64,000 nt of DNA. It comes from Streptomyces violaceusniger Tu 4113 (lineage in GTDB: Bacteria > Actinomycetota > Actinomycetes > Streptomycetales > Streptomycetaceae). Of this stretch, positions 1 to 10,319 are shown one piece after another (positions within the stretch are counted from its first letter, which is position 1; every line of letters begins with the position of its first letter). The notes beneath the pieces are model-generated. The model worked only from the letters and a program-made list of their open reading frames with translations. It had not been told where the DNA came from and did no database searches. The stretch is taken from NCBI RefSeq assembly GCF_000147815.2, contig NC_015957.1, positions 3,038,001 through 3,102,000 of the forward strand, read 5' to 3'. The translations under genes were made by a program, and so were the position numbers.

Positions 1-67
1 GTTCTGGAAACGTCTCACTCACGCCTCGCTCACGTCCCGCAAACGAATCGCGAGCGGCAGGGAGGGC

Positions 68-101
68 TTTGCATAAAGCTGCGATCAATCGTATAGTCAT
101 G
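68..101 (+). promoter_or_regulatory. Probable ARG boxes (ArgR operator) upstream of argC
   Basis: An AT-rich island in otherwise GC-rich DNA, containing TTTGCATAAAG and, on the far side, GTATAGTCATG. It ends about 27 bases before the argC start. Paired, imperfectly palindromic 18-20 bp boxes built around GCAT/TATGC are the known ArgR targets of Streptomyces arg genes. A cleaner copy sits before argG in this window. The assignment is by resemblance and position. Confidence 0.6.
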
Positions 102-112
102 CCATCGTGTGA

Positions 113-2303
<2,191 letters not shown>

Positions 2304-2307
<4 letters not shown>

Positions 2308-3281
2308 GCGAGCCGACCGCCCGTAAACACACCGCCCTGCCCAAGGCCCGCATCCTCATCGAGGCGCTGCCCTGGCTGACCCGGCACCACGGCAAGACCG
2401 TGGTGATCAAATTCGGCGGCAACGCCATGGTCGACGACGAGCTGAAGGCCGCCTTCGCCCAGGACGTCGTCTTCCTGCGCCACGCGGGCCTGCGCCCCGT
2501 CGTCGTCCACGGCGGCGGCCCCCAGATCAGCGCCCAGCTCGACCGGCACGGTCTGGTCAGCGAGTTCAAGGCCGGGCTGCGGGTCACCACCGACGACGCC
2601 ATGGACGTCGTACGGATGGTGCTGGCCGGACAGGTCCAGCGCGAACTGGTCGGGCTGCTCAACCGGCACGGCCCGCTCGCCGTCGGCATGACCGGCGAGG
2701 ACGCGCATCTGATGTCCGCCACCAAGCACTTCGCCGAGATCGACGGCGAGCAGGTGGACATCGGCCGGGTCGGCCAGATCACCGAGATCGACACCGGGGC
2801 GGTCCAGGCCCTGCTGGACGACGGCCGGATCCCGGTCGTCTCCTCCATCGCCCGCAGCGCCGATGACGCCCACGTCTACAACGTCAACGCCGACACGGCC
2901 GCCGCCGCGCTCGCCGTCGCGCTGGGCGCCGAGACGCTGGTGGTGCTCACCGATGTCGAGGGCCTCTACGCCGACTGGCCCAACAGCGACGATGTGATCA
3001 GCAAGCTCACCGCGAGCCGGCTCGAGAAGCTGCTGCCGGAGCTGGCCAGCGGCATGGTGCCGAAGATGGAGGGCTGTCTGTACGCCGTGCGCCACGGGGT
3101 CACCACCGCCCGTGTGCTGGACGGACGCGTACCGCACGCCATCCTGCTGGAGATCTTCACCGACGAGGGCATCGGCACGATGGTCCTGCCGGACGGGACC
3201 GTGATCGACCAGCGGGACAAGGGCGGCAAGGGCGGCAACGGACACCAGGACAACCAGGGCGACAAGGGGGAGGACCAGTGA
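2304..3281 (+). CDS. argB: Acetylglutamate kinase ArgB
   Basis: Phosphorylates N-acetylglutamate with ATP, the feedback-controlled step in many bacteria. It belongs to the amino acid kinase fold: [10 protein letters not shown] near residue 32 and [10 protein letters not shown] near residue 68 form the phosphate- and substrate-binding glycine loops, and [10 protein letters not shown] and the GMVPKM segment lie in the C-terminal half. I chose the ATG that overlaps the argJ stop. A longer in-frame extension upstream would lie wholly inside argJ. The 325-residue protein is a little long because of a charged Gly/Asp/Lys-rich tail of about 25 residues after the catalytic domain, which is not part of the conserved fold. 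Its stop overlaps the argD GTG start. Confidence 0.96.
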
Positions 3282-4480
3282 GCAACGCGGAGCTGAAGCA
3301 GCGCTGGCAGGGGGCGCTCATGGACAACTACGGCACCCCCCGCCTCCCGCTCGCCCACGGCGAGGGCACCAAGGTCTGGGACGCGGACGGCAAGGAATAC
3401 CTCGACTTCGTCGGCGGTATCGCCGTCAACTCCCTCGGCCATGCCCACCCCGCCGTCGTCCGGGCCGTGTCCGACCAGATCGCCACCCTCGGCCATGTCT
3501 CCAACCTCTTCGTCGCCGAGCCCCCGGTGGCGCTCGCCGAGCGGCTGCTCCAGCTCTTCGGCCGCTCCGGACGCGTGTACTTCTCCAACTCGGGCGCGGA
3601 GGCGGTCGAGGCCGCCGTCAAGATCGGGCGGCGCACCGGGCGCACCCATATGGTGGCCACCACGGGTGGCTTCCACGGCCGCACCATGGGCGCCCTCGCG
3701 CTGACCGGCCAGCCCGCCAAGCAGGAACCGTTCCTTCCGCTGCCCGGCGACGTCACGCATGTGCCGTACGGGGACGTGGCGGCGCTGCGCGCGGCCGTCA
3801 CCACCGACACCGCCCTCGTCATCGTGGAGCCCATCCAGGGCGAGAACGGTGTCATCGTGCCGCCGGCCGGCTATCTGGCGGCGGCGCGGGAGATCACCCG
3901 GGCCACCGGCACCCTGCTGGTGCTCGACGAGATCCAGACCGGGATCGGGCGGACCGGACACTGGTTCGAGCACCAGGCGCAGGGCGTCGAGCCCGATGTG
4001 GTCACCCTGGCCAAGGGGCTCGGCGCCGGGCTGCCCATCGGCGCCACCCTCGCCTTCGGCCCCGCGGCCGACCTGCTGACCCCGGGTCAGCACGGATCCA
4101 CCTTCGGCGGAAACCCCGTCGCCTGCGCCGCCGCTCTCGCCGTCCTCGACACGATCGCCGCCGACGGCATCCTGGACCGGGTCAAGCAGGCGGGGGAGCG
4201 GCTGCGTAACGGAATCGAATCGCTCGACCACTCTCTGGTAGCCCGGGTCCGCGGCGCCGGGCTGCTGCTCGGTATCGTGCTCACAGAGTCCCTCGCACCG
4301 CAGGTGCAGCAGGCGGCTCAGGACGCGGGACTCCTGGTGAACGCGGTCGCGCCGGATGTGGTCCGGCTCGCCCCGCCGCTCGTCATCGCCGACGAGGAGG
4401 TGGACACCTTCCTCCGGGAGCTGCCCGCCGTTCTGGACGCCGCAGGCGAGGGTGACGGGGAACGACGAGCCGGAGACTGA
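3278..4480 (+). CDS. argD: Acetylornithine aminotransferase ArgD
   Basis: PLP-dependent class III aminotransferase converting N-acetylglutamate semialdehyde to N-acetylornithine. The Schiff-base lysine is Lys246 in [26 protein letters not shown] carries the cofactor aspartate, and [11 protein letters not shown] the substrate/phosphate contact. Length 400 matches the family. GTG start in a GTGA overlap with argB. A broader specificity (succinyldiaminopimelate or ornithine) is possible for this family, but the operon makes the arginine role the main one. Confidence 0.96.
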   Translation: MSNAELKQRWQGALMDNYGTPRLPLAHGEGTKVWDADGKEYLDFVGGIAVNSLGHAHPAVVRAVSDQIATLGHVSNLFVAEPPVALAERLLQLFGRSGRVYFSNSGAEAVEAAVKIGRRTGRTHMVATTGGFHGRTMGALALTGQPAKQEPFLPLPGDVTHVPYGDVAALRAAVTTDTALVIVEPIQGENGVIVPPAGYLAAAREITRATGTLLVLDEIQTGIGRTGHWFEHQAQGVEPDVVTLAKGLGAGLPIGATLAFGPAADLLTPGQHGSTFGGNPVACAAALAVLDTIAADGILDRVKQAGERLRNGIESLDHSLVARVRGAGLLLGIVLTESLAPQVQQAAQDAGLLVNAVAPDVVRLAPPLVIADEEVDTFLRELPAVLDAAGEGDGERRAGD

Positions 4481-4488
4481 CGACACCG

Positions 4489-5055
4489 ATGACCGAGGCG
4501 CAGCACACCGACGCGCAGCACACCGACGTGCAGGACGCCAACCACGGCGGACCGGCTGTGCCGCAGACCCGCACCGCACGCCACCGCCGGATCGTGGACA
4601 TCCTGAACCGGCAGGCCGTGCGCTCCCAGAGCCAGCTCGCCAAGCTGCTCGCCGACGACGGGCTCTCCGTCACCCAGGCGACGCTCTCCCGGGACCTGGA
4701 CGAGCTGGGCGCGGTGAAGATCCGCAACACCGGCGGTGAGCTGATCTACGCGGTGCCGAGCGAGGGCGGCGACCGCACGCCGCGCGCCCCGCTCGGCGAG
4801 TCGGCGAGCGAGGCGCGGATGGCCCGGCTGGCGGCCGAGCTGCTGATCTCGGCGGAGGCATCGGCCAACCTCGTGGTGCTGCGCACCCCGCCGGGCGCCG
4901 CCCAGTTCCTCGCCTCGGCCATCGACTCGGCCGAGCTGCACGACATCCTCGGCACCATCGCGGGCGACGACACCCTCATGCTGATCAGCCGCGACCCGGT
5001 GGGCGGCCAGCAACTCGCGGACCATCTGCTGCGCCTGGCCCAGAAGGAGCGTTAG
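4489..5055 (+). CDS. argR: Arginine repressor ArgR
   Basis: Arginine-responsive DNA-binding repressor of the arg genes, known to act as a hexamer. Residues about 28-90 form the winged helix-turn-helix, with the recognition segment [17 protein letters not shown]. The C-terminal domain carries the arginine-binding signature LGTIAGDDT near residue 160. A hydrophilic N-terminal tail of about 25 residues with an imperfect [11 protein letters not shown] repeat precedes the domain. Some of this may be unused, but no better start is evident. It lies 8 bases after argD in the same operon, so it is expected to autoregulate through the boxes before argC. Confidence 0.95.
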   Translation: MTEAQHTDAQHTDVQDANHGGPAVPQTRTARHRRIVDILNRQAVRSQSQLAKLLADDGLSVTQATLSRDLDELGAVKIRNTGGELIYAVPSEGGDRTPRAPLGESASEARMARLAAELLISAEASANLVVLRTPPGAAQFLASAIDSAELHDILGTIAGDDTLMLISRDPVGGQQLADHLLRLAQKER

Positions 5056-5101
5056 GGGAGGCCCGGCAGATCTTGACGCCTACGGCGGGCTGCTCCCCTC
5101 C

Positions 5102-5308
5102 CCTTCCCGCGGCATCGATATGCGGCTTCGCCGCGTGGCAGGGCTCTGCCCCGGATTCCGGGGTCCAGGGGCGAGGCCCCTGGTAATGGGCACGGGCTGG
5201 CAGGCTGCTCGCCCCCGGCGCCTTCTCGCAGCATGGATATGCGGCTTCGCCGCGTGGCAGGGCTCAGCCGCAGACGCCGGGGTCCAGGGGCGAAGCCCCT
5301 AGTATCGG
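5102..5308. repeat. Two direct copies of an ~88-bp hairpin-bearing intergenic repeat
   Basis: Two closely similar copies begin at 5102 and 5221 (period 119). Each holds a small hairpin GCGGCTTCGCCGC and ends in a second, stronger hairpin: CCAGGGG-CGAGG-CCCCTGG at 5165-5183, and the matching AGGGGC-GAA-GCCCCT at 5286-5300. They fill the gap between argR and the converging transporter gene, so they probably terminate transcription from both sides. Repeats of this style are scattered in Streptomyces intergenic DNA. Confidence 0.7.
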
Positions 5309-5345
5309 GAAGGGGCGGGGAGGGGAAAGATCCACCCGGACACCC

Positions 5346-6422
5346 CTAGGCGCTCGCCGACTTCTCCGCCCCCCGCGCCCGGTACGACATCCAAGCCGCC
5401 ACCACCGCGCCCGAAACGTTGTGCCAGACGGAGAACACGGCGGCCGGGAGCGCGGCCAGCGGGCTGAAGTGGGCGGCGGCCAGGGAGGCGGCGAGCCCGG
5501 AGTTCTGCATGCCGACCTCGAAGGCCATGGCCCGGCTGGCGGGCGCGCCCAGCCGGGCCACCTTCCCGGCCCCGTATCCCAGCGCCAGGCCGAGCCCGTT
5601 GTGGAGCACCACGGCGAGCAGCACCAGCGCCGCCGCCGACTTGATGGCGTCCGCGCTGGCCGCCACCACGACCGCGACGATCACGCCGATGGTGACGGCC
5701 GACAGCCAGGGCAGCAGCCCCAGCACCCGGTGGACGTACCGCCCGGCGACCAGCCGCACGACCAGCCCCCCGACCACCGGCAGCAGCACGGTCTTGAGGA
5801 TGTCGGTGACCATCGACCCCGCGTCCACCGGCAGGAACTCCCCGGCCAGCAGCAGCGTCAGCGGCGGGGTGACTAGGGGCGCGAGCACCGTGGAGACGGT
5901 GGCGACCGAGACCGACAGGGCCACATCGCCGCGCGCCAGATAGGTCACCACGTTCGAGGCCGTTCCGCTCGGCGCACAGCCGACCAGGATGACGCCGGCC
6001 GCCAACTGCGGGGAGAGACCTAGGGCGTTGGCGATCAGCCACCCCAGACCCGGCATGATCACATAGTGCGCGACCAGCCCGAGGGCCACCGCCCAGGGCC
6101 GCTTGACCACACCGGAGAAGTCCTGCGGGGTCATGGTCAGCCCCATGCAGAACATGATCACGCCGAGCAGATAGGGCACGTTCGGCGCCCAGCCGCTGAA
6201 GGTGCCGGGCGTGGTGAGGCCCGCCGCCCCGGCGGCGAGGACCAGAATGGGGAAGACGGTGACGGCCCGCCGGGCCGCCCGGTCGGCGGAGGTGGACTCC
6301 GGCGACGGCGAGGGCGACGGCGAGGGCGGCTGCACCGCCGTCGTCGAGGGGTCCGCCGCGGAGCTCTTCGATTCGGATCGCACCGTGTGATCGAACGCTT
6401 CCGGAGGTATCTTCCGCAACAC
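5346..6422 (-). CDS. Bile acid:sodium symporter (BASS) family transporter
   Basis: Integral membrane protein of the BASS superfamily, Na+-driven carriers whose bacterial substrates are mostly organic anions such as keto acids. After a Ser/Pro-rich hydrophilic head of about 50 residues there are roughly nine to ten hydrophobic segments. Family marks include GLTMTPQDF near residue 95, GCAPSGTASNVVTYLARGD near residue 147 and EVGMQNSGLAA near residue 300. The last two are the conserved crossover segments. The GTG start lacks a ribosome site; an internal GTG 13 codons later (6383) is an alternative. The actual substrate cannot be inferred from the neighbours. Confidence 0.85.
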   Translation of the reverse strand: MLRKIPPEAFDHTVRSESKSSAADPSTTAVQPPSPSPSPSPESTSADRAARRAVTVFPILVLAAGAAGLTTPGTFSGWAPNVPYLLGVIMFCMGLTMTPQDFSGVVKRPWAVALGLVAHYVIMPGLGWLIANALGLSPQLAAGVILVGCAPSGTASNVVTYLARGDVALSVSVATVSTVLAPLVTPPLTLLLAGEFLPVDAGSMVTDILKTVLLPVVGGLVVRLVAGRYVHRVLGLLPWLSAVTIGVIVAVVVAASADAIKSAAALVLLAVVLHNGLGLALGYGAGKVARLGAPASRAMAFEVGMQNSGLAASLAAAHFSPLAALPAAVFSVWHNVSGAVVAAWMSYRARGAEKSASA

Positions 6423-6449
6423 CGTCTCGTTATGTGGTCACTACACCCA

Positions 6450-7040
6450 CTACGGCGAACCGAGAGGCGGCAGCGGCAGCGGAAGCCCCGGCAGACCGTC
6501 GATGCTGCCGGCGATGTGCTCCTTCTTGTGGAAGTAGCGGTCCAGCGACGCGTCGTCCTCCCGCCGGAAGCGGTCGCCGTGCAGCGTGCGCTCCTCGCGA
6601 TAGTCCATGAAGGGGACCGCGAAGCCGCAGGTGTCCCGGATCAGCTCGGCCGTCACCACGATGACCGCCCGCAGCCCGTGCGCGTCCACGTCGATGCCCG
6701 GGAAGTGCTTCAGCAGCGCGCCGAACCGCGGATCGTCACGGAACACCGGCTCGCCCCGGCCATGCACCCGCACGATGTTCGGCGGGCCGGTGAAGGCGCA
6801 CCACATCAGGGTGATCCTGCCGTTCTCCCGCAGATGGGCGATGGTCTCCGCGTTGCTCCCCGCGAAGTCCAGGTAGGCCACGGTCAGTTCGTCGAGTACG
6901 GCGAAGGAGCCGGCCAGCCCCTTCGGAGAGAGGTTCACCGTGCCGTCCCCGTCCAGCGGGGCGGTCGCGGTGAAGAAGATCTTCTGCTCTTCGACGAAGG
7001 TGCGGAGTCTGCCGTCGATGCGTTCGTACACCTTTCCCAT
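6450..7040 (-). CDS. Pyridoxamine 5'-phosphate oxidase-related flavin/deazaflavin protein
   Basis: About 196 residues with the split-barrel fold pattern of the PNPOx-like family (FMN or F420 binding). It begins MGKVYERID, and the early segment FFTATAPLDGDGTVNLSPKG is the classic start of this actinobacterial subgroup. HLRENGRITLMWCAF and GGPPNIVRVHGRGEP-type segments follow. I chose the ATG at 7040. An ATG at 7049 lies too close to the GAGG ribosome site. The function is probably a small-molecule oxidoreductase, and no substrate can be named. It diverges from the DUF488 gene with about 50 bases between starts. Confidence 0.8.
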   Translation of the reverse strand: MGKVYERIDGRLRTFVEEQKIFFTATAPLDGDGTVNLSPKGLAGSFAVLDELTVAYLDFAGSNAETIAHLRENGRITLMWCAFTGPPNIVRVHGRGEPVFRDDPRFGALLKHFPGIDVDAHGLRAVIVVTAELIRDTCGFAVPFMDYREERTLHGDRFRREDDASLDRYFHKKEHIAGSIDGLPGLPLPLPPLGSP

Positions 7041-7091
7041 GTGGCGCATTATCCTCGCGGGCGGCCGCCGGGGCGATGTTTCCATGGGCGT

Positions 7092-7493
7092 ATGGCCTCC
7101 AAGAAAGCCTCCGCGCGAACGTCGGCGACCGGGCCCGCGATCCACATCCGCCGGGTGTACGACACCCCCGGCCCGGACGACGGCACCCGTGTCCTGGTCG
7201 ACCGCGTCTGGCCGCGCGGCCTCGCCAAGGCCGACGCCCACCTGGACGAATGGGCCAAGGACGCCGCCCCCTCCACCGAACTGCGCCGCTGGTACGGCCA
7301 CGAACCGGACCGCTTCCCCGAATTCACCCGCCGCTACCACGCCGAACTCACCACCCCCGAGCGCCAGGCGGCCGTCGACCACCTCCACACCCTGGCCACC
7401 TCCGGCCCCCTGACCCTCCTCACGGCCGTGAAGGACCTCGACCACGGCCACGTCCAGGTCCTGGCCGAGGCGATCCGCGACCACGACGGCTGA
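7092..7493 (+). CDS. DUF488 family protein (YeaO-like)
   Basis: A 133-residue cytoplasmic protein. The block RRVYDTPGPDDGTRVLVDRVWPRG (split here as RRVYDTP and VLVDRVWPRG), followed by WAKDAAPSTELRRWYGH, is diagnostic for DUF488/YeaO proteins, and TLLTAVKD sits near the end. The biochemical function is unknown. The family is widespread in soil bacteria. The ribosome site is weak and the start was picked as the first ATG before the conserved block. It converges on apbE, ending 43 bases from it. Confidence 0.8.
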   Translation: MASKKASARTSATGPAIHIRRVYDTPGPDDGTRVLVDRVWPRGLAKADAHLDEWAKDAAPSTELRRWYGHEPDRFPEFTRRYHAELTTPERQAAVDHLHTLATSGPLTLLTAVKDLDHGHVQVLAEAIRDHDG

Positions 7494-7536
7494 GCGCCGC
7501 TCAGGGGCCGTACCGTACGCACAGCTCAGCCACGCC

Positions 7537-8328
7537 CTACACGCACAGCCCCGCCGTATAGCGGGCGAAGCCGCTGGTGTGCCAGGTGGTGCCGTCGGCG
7601 GTGATGACGAATGCCTCGGCGTCGGGGAGCCGTCCCAGCCAGGGGCGGGCGCGGTCGGCGCCCATGGCGCAGGCCGCGGTGGCCCAGGCGTCGGCGTCGG
7701 CCAGGCTGGTGGCGATCACGGTGAGCGAGGCCAGGCCCTGTGCCGGGGGGCGTCCGGTGCTCGGGTCCACGATGTGGCAGCCCCGTTCGGCCGGGCCGGA
7801 GGTGGCCACGGCGAGTTCGCCGTGTGCCTCCACGACCGCCGCCAGCTCGCCCCGGCGCAGCGGATCGGCGATGCCCACCCGCCAGGGGCCGCCGTGGACC
7901 TGGACGTCGCCGCCGCCGTTCACACACACCGACCCGGCGCCCGAGGAGACCAGCATCCGGGCAGCGCGCTCCACGGCCCAGCCCTTGACCAGGCCCGTCG
8001 GGTCGGGCTGGCCACCGGCGTAGCGGGCGCTGAACCAGCCACCGCTGCGGTGCTCGGCGTCCTCGCACATCCGCAGCACGTCCCGGACCTCCGGGTCGCA
8101 CCGCGAGAGCGTCAGCTCACCGCGCCCCAGCCGGCTGATCTCGCTGTCCGGGCGATAGGTGGAGAACAGCTCGTCCACCCGGTGCAGCCCCACCACGGCC
8201 CCGTCCAGCGCGGCCTGCACCCGGGGCCGGTCGGCGGCCGCGACCTCGCGTATGTCGAAGGAGAAGACCGTGCCCATGACGTGCTCGACATGGCGCAGCG
8301 GCCCGGGTTCGTGGCTCTGGTACGTCAT
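7537..8328 (-). CDS. apbE: FAD:protein FMN transferase ApbE
   Basis: Attaches FMN covalently to a threonine of FMN-binding-domain proteins on the outside of the membrane. At 263 residues it is on the short side. The N-terminus HVMGTVFSFDI, the FSTYRPDSEISRLG segment and CVNGGGDVQVHG are family marks, and the C-terminal DADAWATAACAMG holds the metal-binding Asp/Thr region. No signal peptide is visible, which is odd for an enzyme whose targets are usually exported. The start overlaps the stop of the FMN-binding gene (ATGA), so the pair is translated together. Its obvious client is that protein. Confidence 0.93.
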   Translation of the reverse strand: MTYQSHEPGPLRHVEHVMGTVFSFDIREVAAADRPRVQAALDGAVVGLHRVDELFSTYRPDSEISRLGRGELTLSRCDPEVRDVLRMCEDAEHRSGGWFSARYAGGQPDPTGLVKGWAVERAARMLVSSGAGSVCVNGGGDVQVHGGPWRVGIADPLRRGELAAVVEAHGELAVATSGPAERGCHIVDPSTGRPPAQGLASLTVIATSLADADAWATAACAMGADRARPWLGRLPDAEAFVITADGTTWHTSGFARYTAGLCV

Positions 8329-8801
8329 TGGGCACCTGCCTTGTCGAGGGCGCTCTGCAAGGACTTGGCATAGCCCTCGCTCGTGTAGGTGGCACCGGAG
8401 ACCGTATCCACCTTCGCCGCGGCCACCGCCTGCTGATTGAGCTTCGGGATGGAGTCCTTGGCGATCTGGTCGCTCTGTGGACCGGAGTTCGGCGTCTTGA
8501 CCGCCTGCGCGCCGGTGATCTTCCCGCCGCTGACGGTGAGGCTCACCTGGACCGGGCCGTACTGGGTCTGCGCGACGTCGCCGGTGACCGTACGGGCGCC
8601 GCCCGCACCCGCCCCGGCCCCCGCGCCGCCCCCGCCCGGCTGTGCCGTGCCCGCGACCGGGGGCGCCTGGCCCGGCTGGTTCTGGGCGACGGCATCACCG
8701 CCCCCCGAACCGGGCTGCTTCAGTGCGAGCAGCAGCACCACACCGGAGACGGTGGCGGCCGTGCCCAGGACGATGCGGCGCAGCGGATGCTTCCTCTTCA
8801 T
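8325..8801 (-). CDS. FMN-binding domain membrane-anchored protein
   Basis: Predicted electron carrier flavinylated by ApbE. It is 158 residues: a basic start then one hydrophobic helix (about residues 10-27) anchors it, followed by a Gly/Ala/Pro-rich linker (30-70) and an FMN_bind domain (70-158). The flavin acceptor should be Thr138 in VDTVSGATYTSEGY, matching the known S(G/A)AT attachment motif. A ribosome site AAGGAG lies 5-6 bases before ATG. The membrane reductase encoded further upstream on this strand is the likely electron donor, but a TnpB element now separates the two genes. Confidence 0.92.
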   Translation of the reverse strand: MKRKHPLRRIVLGTAATVSGVVLLLALKQPGSGGGDAVAQNQPGQAPPVAGTAQPGGGGAGAGAGAGGARTVTGDVAQTQYGPVQVSLTVSGGKITGAQAVKTPNSGPQSDQIAKDSIPKLNQQAVAAAKVDTVSGATYTSEGYAKSLQSALDKAGAQ

Positions 8802-8817
8802 CGGGACTCCTTCGTGG

Positions 8818-10190
8818 ATGCCCCGGCCTTCAGGCCGGGGAGGAAACGAAGCTCCTGCGGAGCAGGGCGGGGAAAGGCGGATCGCCGCCAGGGTGATTCG
8901 GCGTCTGTGGTCACTCCGGCCGACACTCGCCCCTCACACGGGAGCTGATAGAGTGTGAGGCATACCGCGGCAGGTCAAGCGGGCGTTCAAGTACCGCTTT
9001 TACCCGACGGACGAGCAGGCGGCTGAGCTGTCGCGCACGTTCGGCTGTGTCCGCCTCGTGTACAACAAGGCGTTGGAGGAGCGCACGCGGGCCTGGTACG
9101 GCGAGCAGCGCCGCATCTCCTACGTGCAGTCCTCCGCCGCGCTGACGGAGTGGAAGAAGAGCGGGGAGCTGGCCTTCCTGGCGGAGGTGTCCTCGGTCCC
9201 GCTCCAGCAGGCGCTGCGCCATCTTCAGACGGCGTTCGGGAACTTCTTCGCCCAGCGTGCGAAGTACCCGCGCTACACGTCGCGGAAGACGTCGCGGGCG
9301 TCGGCCGAGTACACCCGCAGTGCCTTCACGTGGCGCGAGGGGCGCCTGACGCTGGCGAAGACGGCCGAGCCGCTGGACATCCGCTGGTCGCGTCCCCTCC
9401 CGGAGGGTGCCGAGCCCACGACGGTGACGGTGTCCCGCGACGCCGCCGGGCGCTGGTTCGTCTCGATGCTCGTCGAGGACACCATCGCCCCGGCCCCCGC
9501 CACGAGTGCGGCGGTCGGCCTGGACGCCGGGGTCACCTCCCTGGTGACCCTGTCCACCGGGGAGAAGATCGCCAACCCCCGGTATGAGCGCCGCGACCGG
9601 GCCCGCCTGGCGAAGGCGCAGCGGGAGCTGTCCCGGAAGGCGAAGGGCTCGGCGAACCGGGAGAAGGCCCGCCGCCGCGTCGCCAGGGTGCACGCGCGGA
9701 TCGCTGACCGGCGCCGGGACTTCCTGCACAAGCTGACCACTCGGCTCGTCCGTGAGAACCAAACGGTCGTGATCGAGGACCTCACCGTCCGTAACCTGCT
9801 GAAGAACGGCCGCCTCGCGCGCGCCATCTCGGACGCGGCCTGGACGGACCTGCGCATGATGCTGGAGTACAAGTGCGCCTGGTACGGGCGTGAACTCCTG
9901 ACGGTCGACCGCTGGTTCCCGTCCAGCAAGCTGTGCGGTAACTGCGGCACGGTCCGCGAGAAGCTGCCGCTGAACGTCCGCCAGTGGACGTGCGGCTGCG
10001 GCACCGTGCATGACCGCGACGTGAACGCGGCACGCAATATCCTGGCCGCCGGGCTGGCGGTGTCTGCCTGTGGAGACGGTGTGAGACCTCAACGGGAGTC
10101 CTCCCGGACGGGGCGGTCGTCGATGAAGCAGGAACCCCAGCGGGCGACCGCTGGAATCCCCCGCCTTTAAGCGGGGGAGGAAGTCAAGGC
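8818..10190 (+). mobile_element. IS605/IS1341-type element carrying only tnpB
   Basis: The boundaries are inferred from end hairpins. The left end has CCCCGGCC-TTCA-GGCCGGGG at 8821-8840 followed by AGGAAACGAAG. The right end has CCCCCGC-CTTTAA-GCGGGGG at 10158-10177 followed by AGGAAGTCAAG; TCAA at 10184-10187 resembles a right-end cleavage site. No Y1 transposase gene (tnpA) is present, so movement would need one in trans. The guide RNA of such elements normally overlaps the tnpB 3' end and the right hairpin. The element sits in the 5' leader of the FMN-binding gene, inserted against the operon's direction. Confidence 0.8.
8962..10170 (+). CDS. tnpB: RNA-guided endonuclease TnpB, start codon apparently lost
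   Basis: OrfB/TnpB family, the ancestor group of Cas12 nucleases. All three RuvC catalytic acids are intact: Asp in VGLDAGVTSL (9523-9525), Glu in VIEDLTVRNL (9775-9777) and Asp in HDRDVNAARN (10018-10020). The zinc ribbon CGNC ... CGC lies between the last two. The conserved N-terminus (VKRAFKYRFYPTDEQ) begins near 8974, but upstream to the in-frame stop at 8956 there is no ATG, GTG or TTG. At 8962 an ATA occupies the place where ATG would be expected. The first standard start, GTG 9058, would remove the N-terminal helix. The stop TAA lies in the loop of the right-end hairpin. Either ATA is used weakly or the gene is silenced. Confidence 0.85.
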   Translation: MPRQVKRAFKYRFYPTDEQAAELSRTFGCVRLVYNKALEERTRAWYGEQRRISYVQSSAALTEWKKSGELAFLAEVSSVPLQQALRHLQTAFGNFFAQRAKYPRYTSRKTSRASAEYTRSAFTWREGRLTLAKTAEPLDIRWSRPLPEGAEPTTVTVSRDAAGRWFVSMLVEDTIAPAPATSAAVGLDAGVTSLVTLSTGEKIANPRYERRDRARLAKAQRELSRKAKGSANREKARRRVARVHARIADRRRDFLHKLTTRLVRENQTVVIEDLTVRNLLKNGRLARAISDAAWTDLRMMLEYKCAWYGRELLTVDRWFPSSKLCGNCGTVREKLPLNVRQWTCGCGTVHDRDVNAARNILAAGLAVSACGDGVRPQRESSRTGRSSMKQEPQRATAGIPRL

Positions 10191-10198
10191 TTCCTCTC

Positions 10199-10319
10199 GG
10201 TCACAGCTCGAACGACTGGGTCACGGCTCGAATGTCTCGGGTCAGGGCGTGAACGTCTCGGTCACGGCTCGGACGTGTCGGTCATGGCTCGGACGTCTCG
10301 GTCACAGCTCGAAGGATTC
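10199..10319. repeat. Six ~20-bp tandem repeats duplicating the reductase stop region
   Basis: Units start at 10199, 10219, 10240, 10260, 10280 and 10300, with consensus GGTCACGGCTCGGACGTCTC. The sixth unit contains the genuine end of the minus-strand reductase gene (codons for ...SFEL then stop). The other five are degenerate copies lying after it, each still carrying a TGA in the minus direction. The array lies directly beside the right end of the TnpB element. Confidence 0.8.
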
